A stretch of DNA of 64,000 nt from VRUE01 sp035318745 (GCA_035318745.1 DATHEA010000024.1:1-64000), one strand, 5' to 3'. Positions 40,078-48,824 are shown, counted from the first letter of the stretch. Program-made: numbers and translations. The notes: generated by a model from the letters alone, not told the origin.

Positions 40078-41667
40078 ATGGAGGCAGCCGAAGCCCTGGG
40101 CAGGGGCAACCTGTCGACGTTTTATGAGGCGATTCGCGAGGCCGCGCGAGCGCGCTCGCGGACCTTCTGGATCGTCGCTGGGCTGACCGTCCTCGCCGCG
40201 ACGCTGCGCTTCGCCACGCTGGGTGCACAGGCCTACCACCACGACGAGATCGTCACCGCCAGCCGCGTGCTGCGCGATGGCTTCTGGCACGCGATGGAAG
40301 CGGTCGGCTTCAGCGAGTCGGCGCCGCCGCTCTACTACGCGCTGGCCTGGGTCTGGACACAGCTGACCGGGACGGGAGAGGTCGGCCTGCGCTCGGTCTC
40401 GGCGCTGGCCGGGGTGGCGACGGTGCCGGTCGCCTACCTGCTCGGCGCCGAGCTGCGCGGCCGCCGGGCCGGGATCGTCGCCGCGGCCCTGGTCGCCGTC
40501 AACCCGATGCTGCTCTGGTACTCACAGGAGGCGCGTAGCTACGCGCTGCTGGTCTTGTTGACGGCCGCCGCGGCGCTCTACTTCGTCCGCGCCCTGCACG
40601 ACGTGCCGGTGGAGAGAGGTCCATATGGACCTCTCTCCACCGGCACGTCTACGAGGCGTCGGGACACGACGCTCTGGGGCGTCTTCTCGGCGCTCGCGCT
40701 CGCAACCCACTACTTCGCGATCTTCCCGATCGCTCTCGAGGCAGCCTGGCTCTTGTGGCGCCGGCGGCGGGAGGCTTTCGCGGGGCTGTGGATCGTCCTC
40801 CTCGCCGGCTTGGCGCTGGGCCCGCTGGCGATCCATCAGATGTCCTTGGGCCACGCCGAGTGGATCGGCGACCGCAGCCTCGGCCACCGGGTTTGGGAGG
40901 CGGGTGTGACCTTCGTCGTCGGCGAGACCGGCGACATCGTCTCCCGGCCCGAGACCGTACTGCCGGCCGTCGTGCCCCTCCTTGCCGTCCTGGCGGGGCT
41001 GCTGCTCCTTGCGCTGCGCGCCGATCGCGGCGAGCGGCGAGCGGGAGGGCTGATGCTGGCCCTGGTCGCGGTGACCGTTGCCGGGCCGCTTGCCCTGGCG
41101 CTCGTCGCACCCGGCAAGGACTATGTCCTCGCGCGCAATCTGCTGCCGGCGCTGGTGCCGCTGCTGGTTGCCGTGGCGATCGGGGCGACCGCGCGCCACG
41201 CCCGGCGCAGCGGCATGGTCGTCGCATCGGTACTCGTTGCCTACTCGCTCGGCTTCTGCGTCTGGGTCAGCCTCTCGCCCGCCTGGCAGCGGCCCGACTG
41301 GGACACGGTCGCGGCGCGGCTGGGAGAGCCGAAGGCGCCCCGGGCGATCGTGCTCTGGACCCTGGGAGCGGCGTCGCTGCGTTACTACCTCTCGACCGGT
41401 TCCTTCCAAGCCCAATCGTCCGAAGGCTTCGCCTGGAGCGTGCACGAAGTCGATTTCGTTTCCGACGGTCCGGTTCCGCCCGTTCCGGCCGGTTCGCTGG
41501 GACCCCGCTTCCACCAGGTCGGCTACGAACAGGTCGGCCGTCTTTACGTGAGGCGCTATGCACTGCCCGGTCCCGCTCTCGCTCACCTGCGGCTGGCAAG
41601 GGTGCGTGAAGCCGACCTCAACTTCCGTAGCAACGGTGTTTTGCTCGACGGGATTGGGCCGGGCTGA
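40078..41667 (+). CDS. GT39-like polytopic glycosyltransferase (PMT_2 type)
   Basis: 529 residues, about ten membrane helices. The first extracytoplasmic loop carries YHHDEIVTASRVLRDG (D56, E57), the acidic pair of GT-C enzymes, followed by ESAPPLYYALAWVWTQLTG and the NPMLLWYSQEARSYALLVLL block typical of the family. It would transfer a sugar from a polyprenyl-phosphate donor outside the membrane. Residues ~175-191 (DVPVERGPYGPLSTGTS) are encoded by a perfect 50-bp palindrome and look inserted in a loop. Starts 5 bases after lon. Confidence 0.85.
   Translation: MEAAEALGRGNLSTFYEAIREAARARSRTFWIVAGLTVLAATLRFATLGAQAYHHDEIVTASRVLRDGFWHAMEAVGFSESAPPLYYALAWVWTQLTGTGEVGLRSVSALAGVATVPVAYLLGAELRGRRAGIVAAALVAVNPMLLWYSQEARSYALLVLLTAAAALYFVRALHDVPVERGPYGPLSTGTSTRRRDTTLWGVFSALALATHYFAIFPIALEAAWLLWRRRREAFAGLWIVLLAGLALGPLAIHQMSLGHAEWIGDRSLGHRVWEAGVTFVVGETGDIVSRPETVLPAVVPLLAVLAGLLLLALRADRGERRAGGLMLALVAVTVAGPLALALVAPGKDYVLARNLLPALVPLLVAVAIGATARHARRSGMVVASVLVAYSLGFCVWVSLSPAWQRPDWDTVAARLGEPKAPRAIVLWTLGAASLRYYLSTGSFQAQSSEGFAWSVHEVDFVSDGPVPPVPAGSLGPRFHQVGYEQVGRLYVRRYALPGPALAHLRLARVREADLNFRSNGVLLDGIGPG
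40600..40649. repeat. Perfect 50-bp palindrome inside the glycosyltransferase gene
   Basis: Every base pairs with its mirror position around CAT|ATG at 40624/40625; the left half begins GACGTGCCGGTGGAGAGAGG. It keeps the reading frame open and has no neighbour similarity. Such a palindrome can extrude as a cruciform or fold as a strong mRNA hairpin. Confidence 0.9.
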
Positions 41668-41729
41668 TATCGGGAAGTGAATTGGAGTTATCCTGAGCGT
41701 CCCCCAGCAGAATCCAGCGAGGAGATGGC

Positions 41730-42158
41730 ATGACCAAGATGAAGGCGAACCAGGCTGCGGACCTCTATTCGACTGCCCGTGAGAACCCCTACGTGCAGCG
41801 CCTGATCGAGGACGACGAGCTGCGTGACAGCCTCCGCGACGCCTTCGAGGCCGCCCGGGGCGCTTACGGTCGAGCGACCGGCAACAGCAAGGGTGCGGTC
41901 AAGGCCGTGACCAGCGACAAGAAGGTGCAGAAGGACCTGCGCGCTGCCGCCGAGAGCCTGCGTGATGCCTCCGATCAGCTGAAAGCGCCGAGGAAGCGCA
42001 AGAAGAGCCGCCTCGGGCGCCTCATCCTCTTCGCCCTGATTGGCGGAGCGATCGCTCTGGTCGTCAGCGAGGACGTGCGCAAGACCGTGCTGGACGCTCT
42101 CTTTGGGGCCGAGGAGGAGTTCGAGTACACCTCCACCACCAGCATCAACGGCGCCTGA
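41730..42158 (+). CDS. Small helical membrane-anchored protein, unknown
   Basis: 142 residues. A long charged helical region (~15-85) precedes a basic patch (APRKRKKSRLG), one membrane helix (LILFALIGGAIALVV) and an acidic Thr/Ser-rich tail. Probably cytosolic domain in, short tail out. Not recognised; similar small proteins are common in this lineage. Its stop is included in the left arm of a family 1 repeat. Confidence 0.8.
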   Translation: MTKMKANQAADLYSTARENPYVQRLIEDDELRDSLRDAFEAARGAYGRATGNSKGAVKAVTSDKKVQKDLRAAAESLRDASDQLKAPRKRKKSRLGRLILFALIGGAIALVVSEDVRKTVLDALFGAEEEFEYTSTTSINGA

Positions 42159-42260
42159 CGGCCCCAGACGCCGGCATGCGGCGTCCTCGGTCGCTCGCGT
42201 GCAGAGCACGCCACGCTCCCTGCGTCCTTGCCTGCCGACGCCTGGGTCGCGTCAGTCAGG
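42154..42260 (+). repeat. Family 1 nested-hairpin repeat, copy B
   Basis: Outer arms pair imperfectly (CTGACG 42155-42160 / CGTCAG 42250-42255; CCCAG / CTGGG; CGCCGGCA / TGCCGACG). Box 1 GGCGTCCTCGGTCGC (42180-42194), hairpin GCGTGC-AGA-GCACGC (42197-42211), box 2 CCCTGCGTCCTTG (42218-42230). It lies in sense orientation after a plus-strand gene, and its right arm overlaps the TetR operator. Confidence 0.8.
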
Positions 42261-42271
42261 ACTAGACTGAC
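42251..42271. promoter_or_regulatory. Candidate operator in front of the TetR-family gene
   Basis: GTCAGTC-AGGACTA-GACTGAC is a perfect 7-bp inverted repeat around 7 bases, ending 3 bases before the TetR start codon at 42275. Position fits autorepression. Confidence 0.45.
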
Positions 42272-42274
42272 CAT

Positions 42275-42883
42275 ATGGAGGCAGCGACTAAAGAGCGCGA
42301 GCTGAGCGGGGAAAAGGCGCAGCGCATCATCGACGCGATGCGCGAGAGCGTCGCCAAGCGCGGTGCTGCCGGTTCGACTTTCGAGCATGTGGCCCGCGAG
42401 GCGGGGGTCAGCCGTGGGCTCCTCCACTACTACTTCGGCACCAAGGAGCGGTTGCTGGTCGAGGTTGTCCGCCGCGATGCCGAGATCCGCGTTGCCCGGC
42501 TCGACGAGCCGCTCGGCAATGCGGCAACGGTCGATGACGTGATCGATGTGCTGCTCGCCAGCCTCACCGACCTGATCGACAACGAACCGGCCTTCTTCCT
42601 CCTCCTCTACGAGCTCTTCAGCGCCGGGCGGCGCAATCCCGAGATTCAGCGCGAGGTGGGCCAGCTGTTCGATCGCACCCGCTCCCACGTTGCCGAGGTT
42701 CTCGAGGCGAAGGAGCGCGAGGGTGTGCTCAGCCTGCGCTACGAGGCCGACGCGATCGTCGCCTACCTGTTCGCGGTGGCCGACGGCTTCGCGTTACAGG
42801 CCCTCTCCGAGCCGAAACGTGACATCGGACCCGCGCTCGCGGCCGGCGCAGCCTCCGCCCGGTTCCTGCTCGCGGGCGAGTGA
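42275..42883 (+). CDS. TetR-family regulator
   Basis: 202 residues. N-terminal HTH: RIIDAMRESVAKRGAAGSTF, EHVAREAGVSRGLLHYYFGT, KERLLVEVVRR. The C-terminal helical domain (ligand binding, dimerisation) is of normal size. It is followed 51 bases later by an MMPL exporter gene, a common regulator-exporter pairing; it probably represses that exporter. Confidence 0.92.
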   Translation: MEAATKERELSGEKAQRIIDAMRESVAKRGAAGSTFEHVAREAGVSRGLLHYYFGTKERLLVEVVRRDAEIRVARLDEPLGNAATVDDVIDVLLASLTDLIDNEPAFFLLLYELFSAGRRNPEIQREVGQLFDRTRSHVAEVLEAKEREGVLSLRYEADAIVAYLFAVADGFALQALSEPKRDIGPALAAGAASARFLLAGE

Positions 42884-42920
42884 TCCTCCTCACAGACTCC
42901 TAGGTCCGGCTGCGTAAGGC

Positions 42921-42934
42921 TGGCTGACCAGCCA
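42921..42934. promoter_or_regulatory. Palindrome upstream of the MMPL gene, shared with the ALDH promoter
   Basis: TGGCTG-AC-CAGCCA is a perfect palindrome ending at the base before the MMPL start codon. Extended to CTGGCTGACCAGCCAA it matches TTGGCTGACCGGCCAA at 62615-62630 in 14 of 16 bases, suggesting one regulator for both. Confidence 0.5.
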
Positions 42935-45130
42935 ATGCGTGAGTCGATGACCAAGCTCGCTGGGTTCCTGGGACGCAGGCGGCGCTTTGTGTTGGCTGCC
43001 TGGATCGTCACGCTGGTCGTCGCGCTGCCGATCGCCTCACATCAGACCGATCACCTGACCGGCGGCGGCTTCGACGTCCCCGGCAGTCAGTCGAAGGCGG
43101 TCAGCGACTCGCTCGAACAGAACTTCGCCGCGAACGCCGACGGCATCGGAGTGCTGCTCGAGGCCGAGCCCGGCGCCTCGCCATCACAGCGCACGGCCGC
43201 GGTCTTGCGCGTGCGCCGCGCCGTTGCCGAGCTCGATCGGGTGATGCTCTCGCCCGCGGCGGCGCGCAGCGCCGAGGCGCAACTGCAGCGCACCGGAGTT
43301 GCGATGCTGCCCCTGCGCAGCGACCAGTCCTCCGACCTGCTGATCGACTCCGCCACGACCCTGCGCGCCGATCTCGATCCAGGCACCGCCGATGGCGGGG
43401 TGACGACGTACCTCGCCGGCCAGCCGACGATCTGGGCCGGCATGCAGGAGCTCTCCAAGAAGGATCTCTCGAAGGCCGAGGCGGGTGGCTTCCCGATCGT
43501 CGCGCTGATCCTGCTCGTCGTCTTCGGATCCCTCGCCGCCGCCGCGCTGCCGCTGGCGCTCGGCTTCATCAGCGTCATCGTCACCGGCGCCCTCATCTAC
43601 TTCATCTCGCTGAACATGGAGACCTCGGTCTTCGTCACCAACATGGCCTCGATGATCGGAATCGGGGTTGCGATTGACTACTCGCTGTTCATCCTCGCCC
43701 GCTACCGCGAGGAGCGCCGGGCGGGGCGCAGCGAGGAGGAGGCGCGCGCCGAGGCTCTGGCTACCTCGGGTCTTGCGGTCACCTTCTCGGGCCTGGCCGT
43801 GATCGTCTCCCTCGCCGGGCTCTGGATGGTCGACAACCAAGCCCTGCGCTCTATGGCGCTGGGGGCGATGACGGTGGTTGCTGTCTCGATTCTCACCGCG
43901 GTCACCCTGCTGCCCGCACTGATCGCAATGCTCGGCGACCGTGTCCTGCCGGGCGGGGTGGTGGCCAAGGTGCTCGGATTTGTCAGTCGCCCATTTCGCC
44001 GGGGGGAGCGGCCCGACCGCGAGGCCTTCTGGGTGCGGTGGACGAGCAGCATCATGGCTCACCCCTGGACCGCCGTGATCGGCGTAAGCGCCGTCCTTCT
44101 CTTTCTGGCGATCCCGGTGCTTTCGCTGACCACCGGCACCCAGGCGCTCAGCCAGTTCCCCAAGGACAGCGACGTGCGGGTCGGCAACGAACTGGCCTCC
44201 AAGCAGGTCGGCGGTGGCACCGACCCGGTACAGATCGTCGCTGCATTCGACGGTCCGGTGGATCGCACCGCGATCCCTGGCTTCATCCGCACGGTCGAGG
44301 CGACGCCCGGCGTCAGCTCCGTGGCCCCGCCGGCCTTCGCCGCTGGCAGCGTCCTGATCCAGGCGACGCCGAGCGCGTCGAGCGAGTCCGACGCGGCGGC
44401 GGCGCTGGTCGACCGCCTGCGTGACACGGTCGTGCCTTCGACCCAGCTGGCGAGCGTGGCTGGCGTCAACGTCGGCGGTGAGACGGCCCGCAGCCACGAC
44501 GTGCGCCAGCTGATCAGCGGCTCGATGTGGAAGATCGTCCTCTTCGTCCTCGCCCTCAGCTTCCTGGTTCTGATGGCGATGCTGCGCTCGCTGCTCCTGC
44601 CGCTGAAGGCCGTGCTGATGAACCTGCTCTCGATCGGGGCGGCATTCGGTGTCCTCGTCGCGATCTTCCAGTGGGGTTGGTTCGACGGCCTGCTCGGCCT
44701 CGAAAGCCAGGGGGCGCTGGACACGATCAACGTGCCGCTGATCTTCGCCGTCGTCTTCGGCCTCTCGATGGATTACGAGGTCTTCCTCATGTCGCGGATC
44801 CGCGAGCGCTACATGGAGCACGGCGACAACGAACGCGCGGTGGCCGAGGGCCTCTCCTCCAGCGCTCGCACGATCTCCTCGGCGGCGCTGATCATGACCT
44901 CCGTCTTCGCCGTCTTCTTCCTCACCGGCGTCCCCTCGATCAAAGAGCTCGGCCTCGGCTGTGCGGTGGCGATCGCCCTCGACGCGACCCTGGTGCGGCT
45001 GATCCTGGTGCCGGCGGCGATGAAGCTGCTGGGCAACTGGAACTGGTGGATGCCGTCCTGGCTCGACCGCCTGCTGCCGGACTTCTCCTTCGAGAACGGC
45101 AGCGCCGAGCCCGAGCCCGCCAAGGCCTGA
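42935..45130 (+). CDS. MMPL-family RND transporter
   Basis: 731 residues (ATG 42947 is an alternative start). Twelve-helix RND topology in two halves with the proton-relay segments IGIGVAIDYSLFILARYREE and FGLSMDYEVFLMSRIRERY; large extracytoplasmic loops follow helices 1 and 7. Likely lipid, siderophore or drug export. Downstream of a TetR gene with an operator-like palindrome at its start. Only distantly like the MMPL at 11502-13637; the two are paralogues under different repressor families. Confidence 0.93.
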   Translation: MRESMTKLAGFLGRRRRFVLAAWIVTLVVALPIASHQTDHLTGGGFDVPGSQSKAVSDSLEQNFAANADGIGVLLEAEPGASPSQRTAAVLRVRRAVAELDRVMLSPAAARSAEAQLQRTGVAMLPLRSDQSSDLLIDSATTLRADLDPGTADGGVTTYLAGQPTIWAGMQELSKKDLSKAEAGGFPIVALILLVVFGSLAAAALPLALGFISVIVTGALIYFISLNMETSVFVTNMASMIGIGVAIDYSLFILARYREERRAGRSEEEARAEALATSGLAVTFSGLAVIVSLAGLWMVDNQALRSMALGAMTVVAVSILTAVTLLPALIAMLGDRVLPGGVVAKVLGFVSRPFRRGERPDREAFWVRWTSSIMAHPWTAVIGVSAVLLFLAIPVLSLTTGTQALSQFPKDSDVRVGNELASKQVGGGTDPVQIVAAFDGPVDRTAIPGFIRTVEATPGVSSVAPPAFAAGSVLIQATPSASSESDAAAALVDRLRDTVVPSTQLASVAGVNVGGETARSHDVRQLISGSMWKIVLFVLALSFLVLMAMLRSLLLPLKAVLMNLLSIGAAFGVLVAIFQWGWFDGLLGLESQGALDTINVPLIFAVVFGLSMDYEVFLMSRIRERYMEHGDNERAVAEGLSSSARTISSAALIMTSVFAVFFLTGVPSIKELGLGCAVAIALDATLVRLILVPAAMKLLGNWNWWMPSWLDRLLPDFSFENGSAEPEPAKA

Positions 45131-45290
45131 GAGCCTGTCTCAAACCCCCCGCGCACGCCTGGCGGCGGCGGACCGGCGCGGTGCGGCGTCCTCAGTCGGC
45201 CAAATAGCTCTGCTATTCGGCCTTCCTGCGTCCTTGCCCCGCTTGGTCCGGCGCTCGCCAGCCGCACACGCGGGATTCGAGACAGGCTCT
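45130..45290 (+). repeat. Family 1 nested-hairpin repeat, copy C
   Basis: Outer arms AGAGCCTGTCTC (45130-45141) / GAGACAGGCTCT (45279-45290) are perfect; a second layer CCCGCG / CGCGGG follows. Box 1 GGCGTCCTCAGTCG (45185-45198), hairpin GGCCAAATAGC-TCT-GCTATTCGGCC (45198-45222, one mismatch), box 2 TCCTGCGTCCTTG (45224-45236). It fills the gap between the MMPL and amidase genes. Confidence 0.85.
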
Positions 45291-45304
45291 ATACCCTCAC
45301 GGCC

Positions 45305-46711
45305 ATGAGCGAGGAGATCGCCTTCGCGGGGGCGGCGAAGCAAGCGGAGATGGTGCGGGCCGGGGAGGCTTCGCCGACCGAGTTGGTGCGGCTCTACCTG
45401 GATCGGATCGAGCGGCTCGATCCTCAGCTGAACTCGTTCAGAGTGGTGCTCGCCGAGCGGGCCCTGCTCGAAGCGGAGCAGGCCGAGGCTCGGCTGAAGG
45501 GCGGCGACGAGCGGCCCCTGCTGGGGGTCCCGATCGCGCTCAAGGACGAAGTCGACCTCGCCGGCGAGCTGAGCACGCACGGCACCGACGCCTATCCCGA
45601 CCCGGCACCCGCCGACTGCGAGATGGTCCGCCGGCTGCGCGAGGCGGGGGCGATCGTCGTCGGCAAGACGCACCTGCCCGAGCTGGCGATTTGCGGCTTC
45701 ACCGAGTCGGCCACCTGGGGAGTGACGCGCAACCCCTGGGATCCGCAGCGCACTCCCGGTGGCTCCAGTGGCGGCAGCGCCGCGGCGGTGGCCGCCGGCC
45801 TCGTCCCGATCGCCTCGGCTTCCGACGGCGGCGGCTCGATCCGAATCCCGGCATCGTCCTGCGGGCTGTTCGGCCTCAAACCGCAGCGTGGCAGGGTTTC
45901 GCTGGCGCCCCTGGTGAAGCACTGGAACGGGCTTTCGGCGGCCGGCTGCCTCAGCCGCAGCGTCCTCGACACTGCCCTCTGGCTCGACGTCGTCAGCGGC
46001 GGCTCAGCCGACCCGGAGGCGCCACAGCCGCCCGAGCGGCCCTTCGTCGAGTCGGCGCGCACCTCGCCGGGCAAGCTGCGGATCGCCTATTCCACCGCGC
46101 CGCCACGCGCCGCCGCTCCTCCGACCGTCTCCGACGTCGCGAAAAATGCCGTCGCCGAGACCGCCGAGCTGCTGCGATCGCTGGGACATGAGACGGCGCA
46201 GCGCGATCCCGACTGGGGAGGGATCGGCAACAACATCACCCCCCGCTACCTGCGTGGAGTCGTCGAAGACGTGGCGACTGTTCCGCGGCCCGAGCGGCTC
46301 GAACGCCGCACCCGCGGTTTCGCCCAGCTGGGTCGCTTGATCACCGATGGCATGTTCGAGGGGGCGATGCGCGGCCGCCAGGCCGACGCGGCGCGCGTCA
46401 ACGCGATCTTTGCGGACCACGACGTCCTGATGACCCCGGTGATGGGGGGCACGGCACTGCCGGTGCGACGCTGGGAGGGGCGGGGGGCGCTGTGGACGAT
46501 CCTTGGGATGAGTCGCTTCTATCCCTACTGCGTGCCGTGGAACCACCTCGGCAACCCGGCGATGTCGGTCCCGGCCGGCCTCGCCGCCGACGGCATGCCG
46601 CTCGCCGTCCAGGTCGTCGGTCGCCCCGGCGACGAGGCGACCCTTCTCTCTCTTGCCGCTCAGATCGAGGCCGAGCGGCCCTGGGCGGACAAGCGCCCGC
46701 CCACGTCCTAG
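45305..46711 (+). CDS. Amidase-signature family hydrolase
   Basis: 468 residues. Ser-cisSer-Lys triad: K80 in GVPIALKDEVDL, and the two serines in TPGGSSGGSAAAVAAGLVPI and SDGGGSIRIPASSCGLFGLK. Family members hydrolyse carboxamides or act as GatA; the lack of gatC/gatB next door and moderate similarity suggest a general amidase. Its stop shares CTAG with the stop of the convergent R2-like gene. Confidence 0.92.
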   Translation: MSEEIAFAGAAKQAEMVRAGEASPTELVRLYLDRIERLDPQLNSFRVVLAERALLEAEQAEARLKGGDERPLLGVPIALKDEVDLAGELSTHGTDAYPDPAPADCEMVRRLREAGAIVVGKTHLPELAICGFTESATWGVTRNPWDPQRTPGGSSGGSAAAVAAGLVPIASASDGGGSIRIPASSCGLFGLKPQRGRVSLAPLVKHWNGLSAAGCLSRSVLDTALWLDVVSGGSADPEAPQPPERPFVESARTSPGKLRIAYSTAPPRAAAPPTVSDVAKNAVAETAELLRSLGHETAQRDPDWGGIGNNITPRYLRGVVEDVATVPRPERLERRTRGFAQLGRLITDGMFEGAMRGRQADAARVNAIFADHDVLMTPVMGGTALPVRRWEGRGALWTILGMSRFYPYCVPWNHLGNPAMSVPAGLAADGMPLAVQVVGRPGDEATLLSLAAQIEAERPWADKRPPTS

Positions 46712-47994
46712 GTGAACACCCTTCTCATCCGCGCGATCTCGCGCAGCTTGCCGCGCGGCCGGATGCGGCGCTGCAGGATCATCTTCAGCGGGTTGGCTTC
46801 GGGTTTGCCCATGGCGACGAAGTCCGCCCAGCTCGCCTCCAGCGTCAGAGTCGGATTGGGGGCCTCGCCCGGCTCGACCCTGGTCGAGCCGTTGTCGAGC
46901 GTCAGGTGCCAGGGATCGGCATCGTTGAAGCGGTACTGGTAGACGAGCGGCGAGCCGTTGGCCGCGGCCGGGTTGGCGACGCGCTTGACCACGTCGAAGT
47001 AGAGCCGCTGCGTCTCGGGCGAGGCGTCGGGGACCGGCCCGTCGGGCGGGCCGAGGACGCCGGCTTCCATCAGCTTCACCTGGCGCTCGGCGACTTCCTC
47101 GGCGGAGGCCTCTGGGTCGAAGGGGAAGACGCCGGGCGGCATCTCCTCGGTCGGGTAGCCGATCGTGCGCCAGCGCTGGCGGATCAGTTTGAGGCCGAAG
47201 GCGAAGATGTCCTCCAGTGAGAAGCCGTAGCACTCGGTGTATTCGCGGTCGAAGTTGGGCGGGTAGAAGACGGCCGGACCGTAGGGCAGCGTTTCGCGCA
47301 GCAGCTCGATGACCGCGGCACGGTTCTCCTCCCAGCCCGGGTGGCCTTCCCCCAGCAGCTCGGAGAGCACCTTGACGCCGAAGCCGATGTGGCGCTGCTC
47401 GTCGCGCGAGACATTTCCCATCCCCGCGCTGAAGCCGGGCATCGTTTCCTCCGAGGCGAAGAAGTCCTCGATGAAGTGCTGGCCTGGCTGGGCGAGGCTG
47501 CCCTCGACGATCAGGTGGTACAGGGCGATCGCCTGCGCGTACTTGGGCAGCGAGCGGTCCTTGCGCAGTTCCTCGGCCATCAGGTCGAGCCGGTCGAAGA
47601 TGCCGCGGTAGCCCCAGTTAAGCTGCGGCATGGTGGAGGAGAGGGTCTGCTGGATCGAGTCGCCGCCGACCCCGATGACCTCCTTGAAGAAGCGATGGAA
47701 GAAGATCGAGTGGCGGACCTCGTCGACCTGCTGGGTGGCGAGGAAGTAGGACTGCTCCTCGGTCGGAGCGGCGTTGATGTAGGGGGCGAGGGTGTCGGCG
47801 ACCCGGTCCTCGCCGTAGTAGAACATCGAGTAGATCCACATCGCCGAGCGGCGCTGGATGTCGCTCAGCCCCTCCCAGCCGTTGCGATCCTCGGAGAAGT
47901 CGATGTCGTAGGCGCTCCAGTTGCCCTGCTCCCAGCGCTTATAGAGGTCGACGTAGGTGACGTTGTCCATCAGGCTCTGGGATGCGACGCTCAT
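46708..47994 (-). CDS. R2-like di-metal ferritin-fold protein fused to an SCP2 sterol-carrier domain
   Basis: 428 residues. N-terminal ~290 residues follow the ribonucleotide-reductase R2/R2lox fold, with six metal ligands in the expected pattern: E62, E92-x2-H95, E164, E199-x2-H202. The C-terminal ~110 residues (YQYRFNDADPWHLTLDNGST to KMILQRRIRPRGKL) match the SCP2 lipid-binding domain. The fusion suggests a di-iron or Mn/Fe oxidase acting on a bound lipid. No nrdA partner is adjacent. AAGGAG lies 5 bases before ATG 47994. Confidence 0.85.
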   Translation of the reverse strand: MSVASQSLMDNVTYVDLYKRWEQGNWSAYDIDFSEDRNGWEGLSDIQRRSAMWIYSMFYYGEDRVADTLAPYINAAPTEEQSYFLATQQVDEVRHSIFFHRFFKEVIGVGGDSIQQTLSSTMPQLNWGYRGIFDRLDLMAEELRKDRSLPKYAQAIALYHLIVEGSLAQPGQHFIEDFFASEETMPGFSAGMGNVSRDEQRHIGFGVKVLSELLGEGHPGWEENRAAVIELLRETLPYGPAVFYPPNFDREYTECYGFSLEDIFAFGLKLIRQRWRTIGYPTEEMPPGVFPFDPEASAEEVAERQVKLMEAGVLGPPDGPVPDASPETQRLYFDVVKRVANPAAANGSPLVYQYRFNDADPWHLTLDNGSTRVEPGEAPNPTLTLEASWADFVAMGKPEANPLKMILQRRIRPRGKLREIARMRRVFT

Positions 47995-48065
47995 CGTTCT
48001 CCTTCGGATGGATTACCGGCTGCGCAGCAGGATACCGCGATCCTGGCTGCGCAGCCAGTTTCACG

Positions 48066-48737
48066 CTATTTGACGAATTCGCGCACCTGTTTGTAGACGG
48101 TTTCGTCCGTCAACAGGCTGAGATGCGAGATGCAGGCCGTTTCCGTGTTCGTCGCGCCGCTGAGTGGCACGCTCGAGTCGGGGTTGATGAATTCGTCGCA
48201 CGGCGACCACCAGGTGCCGTAGTTGACGCTGCCCGGCGTCTCGTCCCCCGCGTTCAGTTCTTTGAGGAACGTGGAGCCGATCCGCATCTCCGTGCAGGCC
48301 GTGCTGAAGCAGAGGTTCGCGGTTTCGGTGCCATGGTTTGGGCCGCCGAGCGAGACCCAGTCGTCGACGTTCGCTTCGCCGCCGGCGACGAACTTGATGT
48401 ACCAACGCGTGTTGAGGCTCCCCATCGAGTGGGCGATGATGTCTACCTTCGTGGCACCGGTGGCTTTCTCCAGGCTTTCGACATGCGATTTGACTTCTTT
48501 TTCGGCGTCGACTTTGTTGGATTGAGAGGTGTTGTAGCTGTAGGCGTTCAAATACGATTTCGGGTACCCGTCTTTTTCGAACCGGCCGATCATCGTGCTC
48601 CAGTTCGAGGCGCTTCCCGACCAGCCGTGGACGAACAGGATCGGATCGAGCGCCAGGGCGCCGGCAGGTGAGAAGGCCGCGCCGGTTATGCAGATTGCGA
48701 TCACGGACACAAAGGCCGTGAGCCTCTTCATGGTCAT
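48066..48737 (-). CDS. Secreted class-2-type lipase/esterase
   Basis: 223 residues. Signal peptide (AFVSVIAICITGAAF, cleavage near GALA). Alpha/beta hydrolase features: oxyanion region PILFVHGWSGSASNW, nucleophile elbow IIAHSMGS (Ser in the AHSMG pentapeptide), GGPNHGTE, with late Asp and His (ISHLSLL) completing the triad. It fits the Bacillus lipase A (class 2) family, active on short to medium esters outside the cell. Strong AGGAGG precedes; ATG 48737 or ATG 48731 is the start. Confidence 0.9.
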   Translation of the reverse strand: MTMKRLTAFVSVIAICITGAAFSPAGALALDPILFVHGWSGSASNWSTMIGRFEKDGYPKSYLNAYSYNTSQSNKVDAEKEVKSHVESLEKATGATKVDIIAHSMGSLNTRWYIKFVAGGEANVDDWVSLGGPNHGTETANLCFSTACTEMRIGSTFLKELNAGDETPGSVNYGTWWSPCDEFINPDSSVPLSGATNTETACISHLSLLTDETVYKQVREFVK

Positions 48738-48824
48738 GTTGCCTCCTTTGGTGGGTTGAGGCAACTTCCTACCCGCCTATCTATGCATTAATCCGCGTAA
48801 CTTTGATCAAATGGACCTGATCGA

